The notes: generated by a model from the sequence alone, not told the origin. Counted from the first letter of the stretch, positions 18,486 through 27,948 are shown. The stretch: DNA of 64,000 nucleotides from Pseudomonadota bacterium (GCA_020161695.1 JAIUOO010000005.1:1-64000), one strand, 5' to 3'. Program-made: numbers and translations.

Positions 18486-19271
18486 ATGACCGCGCGTTCT
18501 CTGGTGCGCCCAGATTCAAGGATTTCCGGCCCGGCCCGGCCGACGGTCCGGCGCCGTTCCAACGAGCGCGCCGCCCGGCCCACCGACATCCTCGTCGTCC
18601 TCCACCAGGAGCATTCGACTCCCGGCCGCGTCGGCCGCCTGCTGCAGGAACGCGGCTTCCGCCTCGACATCCGCCGCCCGCGCTTCGGCGACCCTCTGCC
18701 GACCGATACGAGCCACCTCGCCGGCGCGGTGATCTTCGGCGGCCCGATGAGCGCCAACGACCCCGACGATTTCGTCAAGGCGGAGACCGACTGGATCGGC
18801 GTCGCGCTGAAGGACGAGCTGCCCTTCCTCGGCATCTGCCTCGGCGCGCAGATGCTGGCGCGGCACCTCGGCGGGAAGGTCTATTTTCACCCTGAGGGCC
18901 ATGTCGAGGTCGGCTATTACCCGCTCTACCCGACCGAAACCGCCCTCGGCGAACTGCCCTGGCCGGACCATGTCTATCAGTGGCACCGCGAGGGCTTCGA
19001 CGTGCCGGCCGGCGCTGAACTGCTGGCGACCGGCGACTGTTTCCGCAATCAGGCGATCCGCGTCGGGCGCGCCGCCTACGGCATCCAGTTCCACCCCGAA
19101 GTGACGCACTGGATGATGAACCGCTGGACCACCCGCGCGCATGAGCGCATGGCCTCGCCCAATGCCCGTTCGAGGCAGGAGCATTTCGACGGCCGGTTCA
19201 TGCACGACCCGGCGGTGCGCGTCTGGCTCGACTCGTTCCTCGATCACTGGACCGGCCTGAAAGTCGCGTAA
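18486..19271 (+). CDS. class I glutamine amidotransferase-like protein
   Basis: The 261-residue protein is a free-standing GATase-1 domain. The nucleophile Cys118 lies in FLGICLGAQML, the oxyanion region is GGPMSAND, and the His-Glu pair lies in YGIQFHPEVTHW. A 30-residue Arg-rich leader precedes the first strand ILVVLHQEHSTPGR; the leader is not typical, so the true start could be internal, and a GTG at 18474 is another option. Such proteins are often annotated as GMP-synthase-like amidotransferases and may act on glutamine or gamma-glutamyl compounds. No synthetase partner is adjacent. Confidence 0.82.
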   Translation: MTARSLVRPDSRISGPARPTVRRRSNERAARPTDILVVLHQEHSTPGRVGRLLQERGFRLDIRRPRFGDPLPTDTSHLAGAVIFGGPMSANDPDDFVKAETDWIGVALKDELPFLGICLGAQMLARHLGGKVYFHPEGHVEVGYYPLYPTETALGELPWPDHVYQWHREGFDVPAGAELLATGDCFRNQAIRVGRAAYGIQFHPEVTHWMMNRWTTRAHERMASPNARSRQEHFDGRFMHDPAVRVWLDSFLDHWTGLKVA

Positions 19272-19480
19272 CCGCCGCTTTCGGCTGGCGTCATGGTGAT
19301 GACATCGCGTTTGGCGAGCGTCACACTGGAAGGGAGGTCCTCGGCGATTCGCTTGGAACAGCGGTCCTGACGGCGAGCCCATCCCGGCTCCGGCCCGGCC
19401 CGCAGGCTCAGGCGACATCTCCCGGACCCGCCCGCGCGAGGCCCGTTCTGGCCCCGGCGCTGCATGGCAGGGAGGTCGGC

Positions 19481-20020
19481 ATGCCCCGCATCTTCACCGG
19501 TCTGGAAGTTCCCGAGACCATGGCGGACGACCTCAGCAAGCTGCGCGGCGGCCTCATGAGCGCCCGCTGGATCGAGCCAGAGGACTACCACCTGACCCTG
19601 CGCTTCATCGGCGATGTCGACGAACGCACCGCCAACGAGATCGCCGACCTGCTCTACGCCGTGAAGAAGCGCTCCATAGAGGTGACGCTGACCGGCCTCG
19701 GCGCCTTCGGCGGCGACCGGCCCCGCTCGCTTTACGTGTCCGTGAAGCAAACCCAGCCCCTGCTGGAATTGCAGGCCGAGCACGAACGCATCATGCGGCG
19801 GGTCGGCATGCCGCCCGAAACGCGCAAGTTCGTGCCCCACGTGACACTGGCGCGGCTTGGCCGCGACGCGACCGCGCGCACGGTGGCCGACTGGCTGGCG
19901 CTGCGCGGCCTGTTCCTCAGTCGCACCTTCATCGTGCCGAACTTCGTTCTGTTCTCGTCGAAGGAATCAGTCGGCGGCGGCCCCTACCTCGTCGAGGAAA
20001 CCTATCCGCTGGCGGCATGA
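19481..20020 (+). CDS. thpR: RNA 2',3'-cyclic phosphodiesterase (LigT/ThpR family)
   Basis: The 179-residue protein has both HxTx motifs of the 2H phosphoesterase family, HLTL at 37-40 followed by RFIGDV and HVTLARL near residue 124. These line a cyclic-phosphate pocket. It starts MPRIFTGLEVPE, as family members do, and GGGAGG precedes the ATG. It would open 2',3'-cyclic phosphates on RNA ends and may show RNA ligase activity in vitro. The gene is convergent with the L,D-transpeptidase gene, 49 bp away. Confidence 0.88.
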   Translation: MPRIFTGLEVPETMADDLSKLRGGLMSARWIEPEDYHLTLRFIGDVDERTANEIADLLYAVKKRSIEVTLTGLGAFGGDRPRSLYVSVKQTQPLLELQAEHERIMRRVGMPPETRKFVPHVTLARLGRDATARTVADWLALRGLFLSRTFIVPNFVLFSSKESVGGGPYLVEETYPLAA

Positions 20021-20069
20021 ACGAAGCCGCGCGCCGCGCGGCCTGCCGATGGTGCTGCGAGAGACCGGC

Positions 20070-21680
20070 TTACTGCTGCGCCGGAGGGGCCGCAGCCTGG
20101 CTCTGCGTCGGCTCCGACGTCCCGGTCCGGCCGATCATCCGCGAGAACCAGTTGCCCTGTGCCTGCTGCGGTTGCGGTGAAACCGGCTCGACCGGCGCGA
20201 AGGCCGTGCCCGGAACGCCTGACGGCATGACGCCGCCCACCTGACGCTGGGCGATGGTGGTGCGCAGCGGCGAGGGCTGCGGCACGGGCGCAAGAGCAAG
20301 GCTGGCCGGAACCGTCATATTGCCCTGCGAGGCCGGAGCGGGGGCCTGTGCAGTCGCCGTCTGGCTCGCGGGGGCGGCAGCGGCCGCTGCGGGCGGCGCC
20401 GAGGGCGTAGCTGCGGCCGTCTGCGTCTGTGGCTGGTTCGCCGCGACCGGGGAGCGCGCCGACACCAGCGTCACCGGCGTCGATTCCTGCGACGCCAGCG
20501 AGAAGGTCGGCTCGCTCGAGCCGACGCGGATCTGGCGATGGGCGAAACGGTCGGCGAAACGGCGATGCGTGCCGCCGTCGATGCCGGAGCGCGCCGGAGC
20601 GGCCTCGACCTCGCGGGACAGCGACGCAACCTGCGCCATGTCGCGGGCGTTCTTGGCGGCCACGGCCTGCCGGATCGGCGCCGGCACGACATAGGTCGGG
20701 CATCGGCCGGCGGCCTGGAAATTCGGGCGCGGCGTCGCATCCTCGCCGACCGCCGTGAAGCGGGCGCGAACCGAACGGGCCGGCGCGGCGCGCGTCACCG
20801 GCGCCATGGTGGTGACCGGCTGGTTGAGCGAGGTCGGAACCGGCGTCGCCGAGGTCGTGACGGCGGCACGCGCCGTACCGGGCGAACGCTGGCCGGCCCA
20901 CGGGTCGGCGGCGATCATCTCGCGGGTCTGGCCGCCGCCGCCGGCGAGCGGCGAATCCGGCGCGACGGCATTGAACACGTAGCGGCGCTCGCAGACATCG
21001 ACCTGCGGTTCCTGCCGCGTGACCTCGAAATGGTCGTGGCCTTCCTTCAGGTTGCGCCAGAACGCCATGTGCGGGCTGTTGCGGTGGCGCGCCATGTTCC
21101 GCGCCGTCATGCGGAACGGATAGGCCTGCACCTGGAAGCTCTCCTGGCCGCCCTGCAGCGCTTCGCGAGCGAGCGCGTAAACTTCGGCAATGGCCTCGTC
21201 GGTCATCGCGTAACAGCCGCGCGACGAGCAGTCGCCATGCACCATGAGATGCGAACCGGTCCGCCCGTAGGAACGGTCGAACTGGTTCGGGAAGCCCATG
21301 TTGAAGGCGAGATAATAGGACGAGTTCGGGTTCATCAGACCCATATTGATCTGATAGAAGCCCTCCGGCGACTGGCGGTCGCCCTCGCGGACCTTCGGGC
21401 CGAGATCGCCGGAATAGTTGCAGATCGGATAGGTCTTGAAGAGCGCGTAGCGGCCCGAGCCGTCGCGCTTCCAGACTTCCAGCTCGGCTTCCTGCTTGAA
21501 GATGCGGATCAGCACCGGCGAGGTGCGGGTCATGCCGCGGACGTTCAGTTCCTCGGCGACGGCCTGGGAGATCGGCATGCTGCCGCGGTTTGGATTCGAG
21601 CGGGACATGCCGCCTTCCTGGCAGCCGGCCAGCAGCAGCGCGCAGACGGTCACCGTCGCGGCGAGCCGCCAGCCCTTCAT
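20070..21680 (-). CDS. YafK-like L,D-transpeptidase lipoprotein with a long low-complexity tail
   Basis: The 536-residue protein starts with a lipoprotein signal peptide (MKGWRLAATVTVCALLLAGC), so it should be lipidated at Cys20 and anchored in the envelope. The YkuD-type catalytic domain follows, with PVLIRIFKQEAELEVWK, SPEGFYQIN and the active site LMVHGDCSSRGCYAM. The IRIFK and CNYSGDLGPK segments match the YafK subgroup, whose E. coli member hydrolyses the link between Braun lipoprotein and peptidoglycan. From about residue 260 the protein is Ala, Pro, Thr and Gln-rich with no domain I recognise. The ATG at 21680 is chosen for the signal peptide. It follows accA with a 276-bp gap. Confidence 0.82.
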   Translation of the reverse strand: MKGWRLAATVTVCALLLAGCQEGGMSRSNPNRGSMPISQAVAEELNVRGMTRTSPVLIRIFKQEAELEVWKRDGSGRYALFKTYPICNYSGDLGPKVREGDRQSPEGFYQINMGLMNPNSSYYLAFNMGFPNQFDRSYGRTGSHLMVHGDCSSRGCYAMTDEAIAEVYALAREALQGGQESFQVQAYPFRMTARNMARHRNSPHMAFWRNLKEGHDHFEVTRQEPQVDVCERRYVFNAVAPDSPLAGGGGQTREMIAADPWAGQRSPGTARAAVTTSATPVPTSLNQPVTTMAPVTRAAPARSVRARFTAVGEDATPRPNFQAAGRCPTYVVPAPIRQAVAAKNARDMAQVASLSREVEAAPARSGIDGGTHRRFADRFAHRQIRVGSSEPTFSLASQESTPVTLVSARSPVAANQPQTQTAAATPSAPPAAAAAAPASQTATAQAPAPASQGNMTVPASLALAPVPQPSPLRTTIAQRQVGGVMPSGVPGTAFAPVEPVSPQPQQAQGNWFSRMIGRTGTSEPTQSQAAAPPAQQ

Positions 21681-21956
21681 CCGCGATGCGCGAGGGGAAA
21701 CGCCCTCGGCGGCTCCTGCCGTCTGACGCAATGCTCTGCTCCCGAACCTCAGGCGCGAAGCGCCCTTTATTGCGGTCTCAGCTTGGCGCTGACGATCCTT
21801 AACGGACCCTTTCCGGCCGAGGGATAGCGTCAACCCGAGGTTACCGCAAGCAGCGGAAATTGACCTCGACGGTTAACGAAATGCCCATGCGCGTCACATC
21901 GTGGTGATCTGTGGGCAAGGAACGTGGCCGCGGTGTGGCAGGCGGCCGGCCGGCCG

Positions 21957-22910
21957 TCAGATCGCGCGGCCGATGGCGAGGAACTTGTCGCGCCTGAGGC
22001 GGCGGATTTCCTCGGGCGCCAGGCCGCGGAACCCCTGCAGGCACTGGGCAATGGCGTCGCCGACGCGCGAAACCGCGAGATCGGGGTCGCGGTGTGCGCC
22101 GCCGACCGGCTCCTGCACCATCTGGTCGATCACGCCGAAACGCAGCAGGTCCTGCGCGGTGATCTTCATGTTGGTGGCGGCTTCCTGGGCCTTGGTCGTG
22201 TCGCGCCAGAGGATCGAGGCCGCGCCTTCCGGCGAGATCACGCTGTAGATCGCGTGTTCCAGCATCAGCACCTTGTTGGCGGTGGCGATGGCGATGGCGC
22301 CGCCCGAACCGCCCTCGCCGATGATGACGGCGACGTTCGGCACGCCCAGCGACAGGCTCCTGTCGGTCGAGCGGGCGATGGCTTCCGCCTGGCCGCGCTC
22401 CTCGGCGCCGATGCCGGGATAGGCGCCGGCGGTGTCGACCAGCGAGATCACCGGAATGTCGAAGCGCTCGGCAGTCTCCATCAGGCGCACCGCCTTGCGG
22501 TAGCCCTCCGGCCGCGCCATGCCGAAATTGTGCCGGATGCGCGTTTCGGTCGTATCGCCGCGCTCGTGGCCCATGATACAGACGCTCTCGCCGCGGAATC
22601 GTCCGAAACCGCCGACGATGGCCTCGTCCTCGCCGAAGACGCGGTCGCCCGCGAGCGGCGTGAAGTCCTCGATCAGCTGGCCGATATAATCCAGCGTGTG
22701 CGGCCGTCCCGGGTGGCGCGCGACGAGCGTCTTCTGCCACGGCGTCAGGCCGGCATAGAGCTCCTTCAGCGCCTGATCGGCCTTCTGCTCGAGCTTGGTC
22801 ACTTCTTCGCTGATCGAGACGCCGCCGTCCCGCTGCGCCACTTCGCGCAGTTCCTCGACCTTGGATTCGAGTTCGGCAATCGGCTTTTCGAAGTCGAGAT
22901 AGCTTCGCAT
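21957..22910 (-). CDS. accA: acetyl-CoA carboxylase carboxyltransferase subunit alpha
   Basis: The 317-residue protein matches AccA along its full length. It starts with YLDFEKPIAELESKVEEL; the segments LTPWQKTLVARHPGRP, ISLVDTAGAYPGIGAEERGQ and IGEGGSGGAIAI line the carboxyltransferase pocket. It forms the alpha-beta tetramer with AccD to make malonyl-CoA for fatty acid synthesis. Its length is the usual one and it starts MRSYLDFEK. It lies downstream of xerD on the same strand. This housekeeping enzyme is distinct from the single-chain carboxylase in the acyl-CoA island. Confidence 0.96.
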   Translation of the reverse strand: MRSYLDFEKPIAELESKVEELREVAQRDGGVSISEEVTKLEQKADQALKELYAGLTPWQKTLVARHPGRPHTLDYIGQLIEDFTPLAGDRVFGEDEAIVGGFGRFRGESVCIMGHERGDTTETRIRHNFGMARPEGYRKAVRLMETAERFDIPVISLVDTAGAYPGIGAEERGQAEAIARSTDRSLSLGVPNVAVIIGEGGSGGAIAIATANKVLMLEHAIYSVISPEGAASILWRDTTKAQEAATNMKITAQDLLRFGVIDQMVQEPVGGAHRDPDLAVSRVGDAIAQCLQGFRGLAPEEIRRLRRDKFLAIGRAI

Positions 22911-23007
22911 CGGAAGGGTATGGCCCCGGGATGAGGGCGGCCCGAGGGCCGGCGAAGGGCGAGGACATGCCCGCCGGGTGGGGCCAAGTCAAGGGACGGC
23001 AGGACCG

Positions 23008-23931
23008 TCACTCGTCCTCGGCAAGCGGATGGAGGTCCCTGACGAGCCCTGCCAGCCGCTCGTCCAGCACATGGGTATAGATCTGTGTCGTGGCAATGTC
23101 GGCATGGCCGAGCAACTGTTGCACGGAGCGCAAATCGGCTCCGTTCTGCAGCAAATGGCTGGCGAAAGCATGGCGCAGGACGTGTGGCGAGACCTTCGCG
23201 GCCGGCAGCCCTGCGGCCCCGGCGACGGCCTTCAGTTCGCGCCCGACATGCTGGCGCGTCAGGTGGCCGCTTTCGCCGGACGAGGGAAACAGCCATTTCG
23301 ATGCGGCAAGGCCGGCCTGTTCGCGCAAGGCCAGATAGGCGCCCATGGCAGCCTTGGCCGCGCCGTTCAGCGGCACGATGCGCTCCTTGTTGCCCTTGCC
23401 CCGGACCACCAGGAACCGTTCGTCGCGCCGCGCTGCCGTCACCGGCAGGGCGATCAGCTCGGAGACGCGCAGGCCCGTGGCGTAGAGCAGTTCGAGAAGG
23501 CAGGCCATCCGTGCCGCCCTCAGCCGCTCGCCAACTGGGCGGGCCGGATCGTCCAGTCCCTCCCTGGCCACCACCAGCAGCCGATCCACCTCGCCCAGCG
23601 ACAGCGATTTCGGCAGCGGCCGGCCGCGTTTCGGTCCCTCCAGCACGGCGGCGGGGTCCTCGGTGCCAAGCCCTTCCGTGTAGATGAAGCGGTGAAGCTG
23701 GCGCACGGCGGAAAGCCGCCGGGCCACCGATGCTGTCTTCAGCCCGCGCGACTGGCAATCGGCGAGATAGGCGCGGATCGCGTCGGTCGTGGCCGCTTTC
23801 GGCGCAAGAGCCTCGCCGGCGAGGAATTCGGCATAGTCGTCGAGGTCGCGGCGATAGGCGTCGAGGGTGTTTTTCGCCGCGCCGCGCTCGGCGGCCATCA
23901 TGTCCAGGAACAGGTCGATCTCGCCGGCCAC
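23008..23931 (-). CDS. xerD: tyrosine recombinase XerD
   Basis: The 307-residue protein has the SAM-like N-terminal DNA-binding domain and the full tyrosine recombinase active site: Arg155 (TGLRVSEL), Lys179 (RGKGNKER), His250 and Arg253 (HVLRHAFASH), His276 (LGHADIATTQ) and Tyr285 (IYTH). With XerC it resolves chromosome dimers at dif. The GTG at 23931 is chosen because it gives the normal XerD length and starts five bases after the upstream small gene; longer frames would overlap that gene entirely. The accA context and lack of phage genes support the housekeeping role. Confidence 0.92.
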   Translation of the reverse strand: MAGEIDLFLDMMAAERGAAKNTLDAYRRDLDDYAEFLAGEALAPKAATTDAIRAYLADCQSRGLKTASVARRLSAVRQLHRFIYTEGLGTEDPAAVLEGPKRGRPLPKSLSLGEVDRLLVVAREGLDDPARPVGERLRAARMACLLELLYATGLRVSELIALPVTAARRDERFLVVRGKGNKERIVPLNGAAKAAMGAYLALREQAGLAASKWLFPSSGESGHLTRQHVGRELKAVAGAAGLPAAKVSPHVLRHAFASHLLQNGADLRSVQQLLGHADIATTQIYTHVLDERLAGLVRDLHPLAEDE

Positions 23932-23936
23932 GGCGC

Positions 23937-24086
23937 CTAGCGCTTGGGCTGGAGGCGGGCGGGCGGAATGGTCACGCTCATGTCGCGTGGCTCCGGCTCG
24001 ACCAGATAGGCGAAGGCCAGCATCCCCGAGAAGATCACCCCGCCGATCAGAATGAGGACCGTCAGGAAGCGGACAAGCGTCGGCAA
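23937..24086 (-). CDS. small single-pass membrane protein
   Basis: The 49-residue protein begins MPTLVRFLTVLILIGGVIF, has one membrane helix (about residues 5-28), then VEPEPRDMSVTIPP and a basic end. A TTG start at 24086 is proposed, with GGGGGA at 24095-24100 spaced eight bases upstream; the only in-frame ATG lies 72 bp further out and would add a leader unlike the family. Small proteins of this shape are found beside xerD and aroK in Hyphomicrobiales, where some are misannotated as histidine kinases. Function is unknown. It is likely cotranscribed with xerD. Confidence 0.7.
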   Translation of the reverse strand: MPTLVRFLTVLILIGGVIFSGMLAFAYLVEPEPRDMSVTIPPARLQPKR

Positions 24087-24241
24087 GGAGGGCGTCCCCC
24101 AAGGGATTTGCGGCCAGGAAGCTGTCCGAGACTGATCATGAATGCGGCTGCGCCGCAACCGCCGCGCGGTGGATGACGGCGGCGGGCGTCTTTCGGCGCG
24201 GGAAAGGCACCTCTATGGTCGCGCGGCCCGATGAGGATCCC

Positions 24242-25051
24242 ATGCCCCTGACCGTCGCCACCTGGAACATCAATTCCGTGCGCCTGCGCATCGAGACCGT
24301 CGCCCGGTTCGTCGAGGCGCACCGGCCGGACGTGCTCTGCCTGCAGGAAACCAAGTGCATGGACGGCCAGTTTCCGCTCTCGGACGTCAAGCGGATGGGC
24401 TACGACCACATCGCGATTCATGGCCAGAAGGGCTATCACGGCGTCGCGGTCTTCTCCCGCCATGCCCTGAAGGACGTCGAGCGGCGGCCCTTCTGCGACA
24501 AGCAGGACGCCCGGCACATCGCCGTGACGCTGGCCGAGGGGCCGGCCGCCGGCACGCGCATCCACAATTTCTACGTTCCCGCCGGCGGCGACGAGCCGGA
24601 CCCGGCGATCAACCCGAAATTCGCGCACAAGCTCGGCTTCCTCGACGAGATGGAGAACTGGGACGCGTTGAAGGTCGGCGGCGGCACGAAGGCGATCCTC
24701 GTCGGCGACCTCAATATCGCGCCGCTGGAACACGACGTCTGGAGTTCCAAGCAGCTCGCGAAGGTCGTCTCGCACACGCCGGTCGAGCGCCGCCGCCTGA
24801 CCGAAGTGGCGGAGCGCGGCGGCTGGGTCGACATGATGCGCTCGCTGACCCCCGAGCCGGAAAAGCTCTTTACGTGGTGGAGCTACCGTTCGCCCGACTG
24901 GGCCGCCGCCAACAAGGGCCGCCGGCTCGATCACGTCTGGCTCAGCCCGGCGCTGGCGCCGGCGATGAAGGGCTTCGAGATCCTGCGCGAGGCGCGCGGC
25001 TGGGACCGCCCGTCCGACCATGTCCCGGTGATCGCCACGCTCGATTTCTGA
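24242..25051 (+). CDS. xth: exodeoxyribonuclease III
   Basis: The 269-residue protein belongs to the Xth/AP-endonuclease family. TWNINSVRLR opens the fold, Glu36 in LQETKC is the metal ligand, GDLNIAP lies near residue 160, and the closing RLDHVWLS and PSDHVPVIATL segments hold catalytic Asp and His residues. It repairs abasic sites and degrades duplex DNA from 3' ends. The ATG at 24242 starts the conserved strand MPLTVATWN and follows GAGGA; a longer in-frame start at 24215 is less likely. It is divergent from the small membrane gene. Confidence 0.94.
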   Translation: MPLTVATWNINSVRLRIETVARFVEAHRPDVLCLQETKCMDGQFPLSDVKRMGYDHIAIHGQKGYHGVAVFSRHALKDVERRPFCDKQDARHIAVTLAEGPAAGTRIHNFYVPAGGDEPDPAINPKFAHKLGFLDEMENWDALKVGGGTKAILVGDLNIAPLEHDVWSSKQLAKVVSHTPVERRRLTEVAERGGWVDMMRSLTPEPEKLFTWWSYRSPDWAAANKGRRLDHVWLSPALAPAMKGFEILREARGWDRPSDHVPVIATLDF

Positions 25052-25131
25052 CCGGCGCTCCGAGCAGGCTTGCCAACTCTCTTGTTGCATTGCATCACCC
25101 GAACGCCCTATGGCGGCGGCCGGGCGTTTCG

Positions 25132-25160
25132 TTGACACCCAACAGGGCCGCTTCTACGGT
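25132..25160 (+). promoter_or_regulatory. predicted sigma-70-type promoter of etfBA
   Basis: TTGACA at 25132-25137 and TACGGT at 25155-25160 are separated by 17 bases, giving a full -35 and a partial -10. The element ends 74 bp before the etfB start, in the only sizeable gap upstream of the operon. Confidence 0.4.
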
Positions 25161-25234
25161 GCGCGCCCGGTCAATTTGACCTTGAAAATCGATTATCCGA
25201 GCGGAATTTTCCATTTCCCTCGGGGAGGGACACG

Positions 25235-25984
25235 ATGAAGATCCTTGTGCCCGTGAAGCGGGTGGTCGACTACAACGTGAAGATCCGCGTGAAGCCCGAC
25301 GGTTCGGGCGTGGAACTCGCCAACGTCAAGATGTCGATGAACCCCTTCGACGAAATTGCCGTCGAGGAGGCGATCCGCCTGAAGGAGAAGGGCGCGGCGA
25401 CCGAGATCGTCGTGGTCTCCATCGGCCCGCAGGGCGCGGCCGAGACGATCCGCACCGCGCTCGCCATGGGCGCCGACCGCGGCATCCACGTGAAGACCGA
25501 CGCCACCGTCGAGCCGCTCGCCGTCGCCAAGATCCTCAAGGGCGTGGTCGGCGAGGAAGCTCCGGGCCTCGTCATCCTCGGCAAGCAGGCCATCGACGAC
25601 GATTCAAACCAGACGGGCCAGATGCTGGCGGCGCTGCTGGGCTGGCCCCAGGGCACCTTCGCCTCCAAGGTCGAGCTTGCCGGTGACGCCGTCTCGGTCA
25701 CCCGCGAGGTCGATGGCGGCCTGCAGACCGTGAAGCTGAAAACCCCCGCCATCGTCACGACGGACCTGCGTCTCAACGAGCCGCGCTATGCTTCGCTGCC
25801 GAACATCATGAAGGCGAAGAAGAAACCGATCGACGAAAAGGCCCCCGATGCCTACGGCGTCGATGTCGCCCCGCGCCTCAAGGTCCTCAAGACCGCCGAG
25901 CCGGGTGGCCGCAAGGCCGGCGTCAAGGTCGCCTCCGTCGCCGAGCTGGTCGGCAAGCTGAAGAACGAAGCCGGGGTGCTCTGA
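25235..25984 (+). CDS. etfB: electron transfer flavoprotein subunit beta
   Basis: The 249-residue protein starts [19 protein letters not shown] and has the family signature segments [25 protein letters not shown] and [17 protein letters not shown]. It binds AMP and pairs with EtfA to carry electrons from acyl-CoA dehydrogenases to ETF-ubiquinone oxidoreductase. GGGAGG precedes the ATG. Its stop shares one base with the etfA start, so the two are translationally coupled. Confidence 0.95.
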   Translation: MKILVPVKRVVDYNVKIRVKPDGSGVELANVKMSMNPFDEIAVEEAIRLKEKGAATEIVVVSIGPQGAAETIRTALAMGADRGIHVKTDATVEPLAVAKILKGVVGEEAPGLVILGKQAIDDDSNQTGQMLAALLGWPQGTFASKVELAGDAVSVTREVDGGLQTVKLKTPAIVTTDLRLNEPRYASLPNIMKAKKKPIDEKAPDAYGVDVAPRLKVLKTAEPGGRKAGVKVASVAELVGKLKNEAGVL

Positions 25985-26919
25985 TGGCAACGCTTCTGAT
26001 CGCCGAACACGACAACGCCACCGTCAAGGATCCGACGCTGAAGGCGCTGACCGCCGCAGCCGCTCTCGGCGCTCCGGTGACCGTCCTCGTCGCCGGCCAG
26101 GGCTGCGGCCCGGCCGCCGAGGCCGCCTCCAAGCTCGCCGGCGTCGCCAAGGTGCTGGTCGCCGACAACGCGGCCTATGCCCACCAGCTCGCCGAGCCGA
26201 CCGCGGACCTCGTCGTCTCGCTCGCCGGCGGCTTCGACGCCATCGTCGCGCCGTCCTCGGCCAACGGCAAGAACGTCCTGCCCCGCGTCGCCGCCCTGCT
26301 CGACGTGATGCAGATCTCCGACATCACCAAGGTCGTCTCGCCCGACACGTTCGAGCGGCCGATCTATGCCGGCAACGCCATCCAGACAGTGCAGTCGACC
26401 GACAAGAAGAAGGTCATCACCGTCCGCACCGCCTCGTTCCAGGCGGCGGGCGCCGGCGGCTCGGCTCCGGTCGAGAACGCGGCGGCGGCGGCCGATCCCG
26501 GCATTTCGTCCTTCGTCGGCGAGGAGATCGCCAAGTCCGACCGTCCCGAGCTCGGCGCGGCCAAGATCATCATCTCCGGCGGCCGCGCGCTCGGCTCCAA
26601 GGAGAACTTCGCCAAGGTGATCGAGCCCGTCGCCGACAAGCTCGGCGCGGCCATGGGCGCCTCGCGCGCCGCGGTCGATGCCGGCTACGCGCCGAACGAC
26701 TGGCAGGTCGGCCAGACCGGCAAGGTCGTCGCGCCGGAGCTCTACATCGCCGTCGGCATTTCGGGTGCCATCCAGCACCTCGCCGGCATGAAGGACTCCA
26801 AGGTGATCGTGGCGATCAACAAGGACGAGGAGGCGCCGATCTTCCAGGTGGCCGATTACGGCCTCGTGGGCGACCTCTTCACCATCCTTCCCGAGCTCGA
26901 GAAAGAGCTCGGCAAATAA
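25984..26919 (+). CDS. etfA: electron transfer flavoprotein subunit alpha
   Basis: The 311-residue protein is a full-length EtfA. The N-terminal domain starts [16 protein letters not shown]. The C-terminal FAD domain contains [55 protein letters not shown] and [20 protein letters not shown] in order, given here as landmarks of the FAD pocket. It completes the ETF dimer that could accept electrons from the acyl-CoA dehydrogenase of the first island. It ends just before a strong terminator. Confidence 0.95.
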   Translation: MATLLIAEHDNATVKDPTLKALTAAAALGAPVTVLVAGQGCGPAAEAASKLAGVAKVLVADNAAYAHQLAEPTADLVVSLAGGFDAIVAPSSANGKNVLPRVAALLDVMQISDITKVVSPDTFERPIYAGNAIQTVQSTDKKKVITVRTASFQAAGAGGSAPVENAAAAADPGISSFVGEEIAKSDRPELGAAKIIISGGRALGSKENFAKVIEPVADKLGAAMGASRAAVDAGYAPNDWQVGQTGKVVAPELYIAVGISGAIQHLAGMKDSKVIVAINKDEEAPIFQVADYGLVGDLFTILPELEKELGK

Positions 26920-26926
26920 GCCTCTC

Positions 26927-26957
26927 GGGCGGGCGCGGCGTGACGTCGCGGCCGCCC
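26927..26957 (+). terminator. intrinsic terminator after etfA
   Basis: A long GC-rich hairpin is followed by TTGTCTTTTC. The outer arms GGGCGG and CCGCCC and an inner seven-pair stem close on a three-base TGA loop. It should end the etfBA transcript and separate it from the dehydrogenase gene. Confidence 0.75.
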
Positions 26958-27072
26958 TTGTCTTTTCAACGGTCAGGATGGCGCCGGCAGCGCCGCCGTC
27001 GTAGAGATAGCGGCGAGTTCGTTTTGATCGTGCCGCCTGCCCGATGGGTCGGGGCGGCTTTCGGGTGAGACC

Positions 27073-27948
27073 ATGGACATTCGCAAGATCGGCGTGATCG
27101 GCGCCGGCCAGATGGGCAACGGTATCGCGCATGTCGCCGCGCTGGCGGGCATCGACGTGGCGCTGCACGACCTCTCAGAGGACCGCATCAAGTCGGGCCT
27201 TGCGACCATCAACGGCAATCTCAGCCGCCAGCTCTCCAAGAATCTGATCTCCGAGGAAGACCGGCAGAAGGCGCTGCTGCGGATCGAGGCCGCGCCGCAG
27301 GTCGACGGGCTGCGCGACTGCGACCTGATCATCGAGGCCGCGACCGAGAACGAGCAGGTCAAGGTCAAGATCTTCCAGTCGGTCTGCCCCATCGCCAAGC
27401 CCGACGCGATCCTCGCCACCAACACCTCGTCGATCTCGATCACGCGTCTTGCCTCCACCACGGACCGGCCGGAGCGCTTCATCGGCATCCACTTCATGAA
27501 TCCCGTGCCGGTGATGCAGCTCGTCGAGCTGATCCGCGGCATCGCCACCGAGGACGAGACCTTCGAGGCCTCGCGCGCGCTCTGCGCCAAGCTCGGCAAG
27601 ACCGTGGCGGTCGCCGAGGATTTCCCGGCCTTCATCGTCAACCGCATCCTGCTGCCGATGATCAACGAGGCGATCTACACGCTTTACGAGGGCGTCGGCT
27701 CGGTCGAAGCGATCGACACCGCCATGCGGCTCGGCGCCAACCATCCGATGGGGCCCCTGCAGCTCGCCGACTTCATCGGCCTCGACACCTGCCTGTCGGT
27801 CATGCAGGTCCTCTATGAGGGTCTCGCGGATTCCAAGTACCGCCCGTGCCCGCTGCTGGTGAAATATGTCGAGGCAGGCTGGCTCGGCCGGAAGTCCCAG
27901 CGCGGCTTCTACGACTATCGCGGCGAGCGCCCCGTCCCGACCCGCTGA
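27073..27948 (+). CDS. hbd: 3-hydroxybutyryl-CoA dehydrogenase
   Basis: The 291-residue protein belongs to the HCDH family. The NAD loop is GAGQMGNG at 10-17, the catalytic His lies in IGIHFMNPVPVM, EDFPAFIVNRIL marks the domain boundary, and LADFIGLDTCLSVM lies in the C-terminal domain. It oxidises 3-hydroxybutyryl-CoA to acetoacetyl-CoA, or the reverse, in butyrate or polyhydroxybutyrate metabolism. It is a different fold from the SDR hydroxyacyl-CoA dehydrogenase of the first island. It follows etfBA after a terminator, an order common in Hyphomicrobiales. Confidence 0.92.
   Translation: MDIRKIGVIGAGQMGNGIAHVAALAGIDVALHDLSEDRIKSGLATINGNLSRQLSKNLISEEDRQKALLRIEAAPQVDGLRDCDLIIEAATENEQVKVKIFQSVCPIAKPDAILATNTSSISITRLASTTDRPERFIGIHFMNPVPVMQLVELIRGIATEDETFEASRALCAKLGKTVAVAEDFPAFIVNRILLPMINEAIYTLYEGVGSVEAIDTAMRLGANHPMGPLQLADFIGLDTCLSVMQVLYEGLADSKYRPCPLLVKYVEAGWLGRKSQRGFYDYRGERPVPTR

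Noticed and set aside
23008..23931. XerD as a phage or integrative element integrase
   Set aside because: It is followed by accA, has the usual XerD length, and there is no attachment site, excisionase or phage gene nearby.
24087..24102. TTG at 24102 as the xerD start
   Set aside because: It would add some 57 residues unlike the family and would overlap the whole small membrane gene in another frame.
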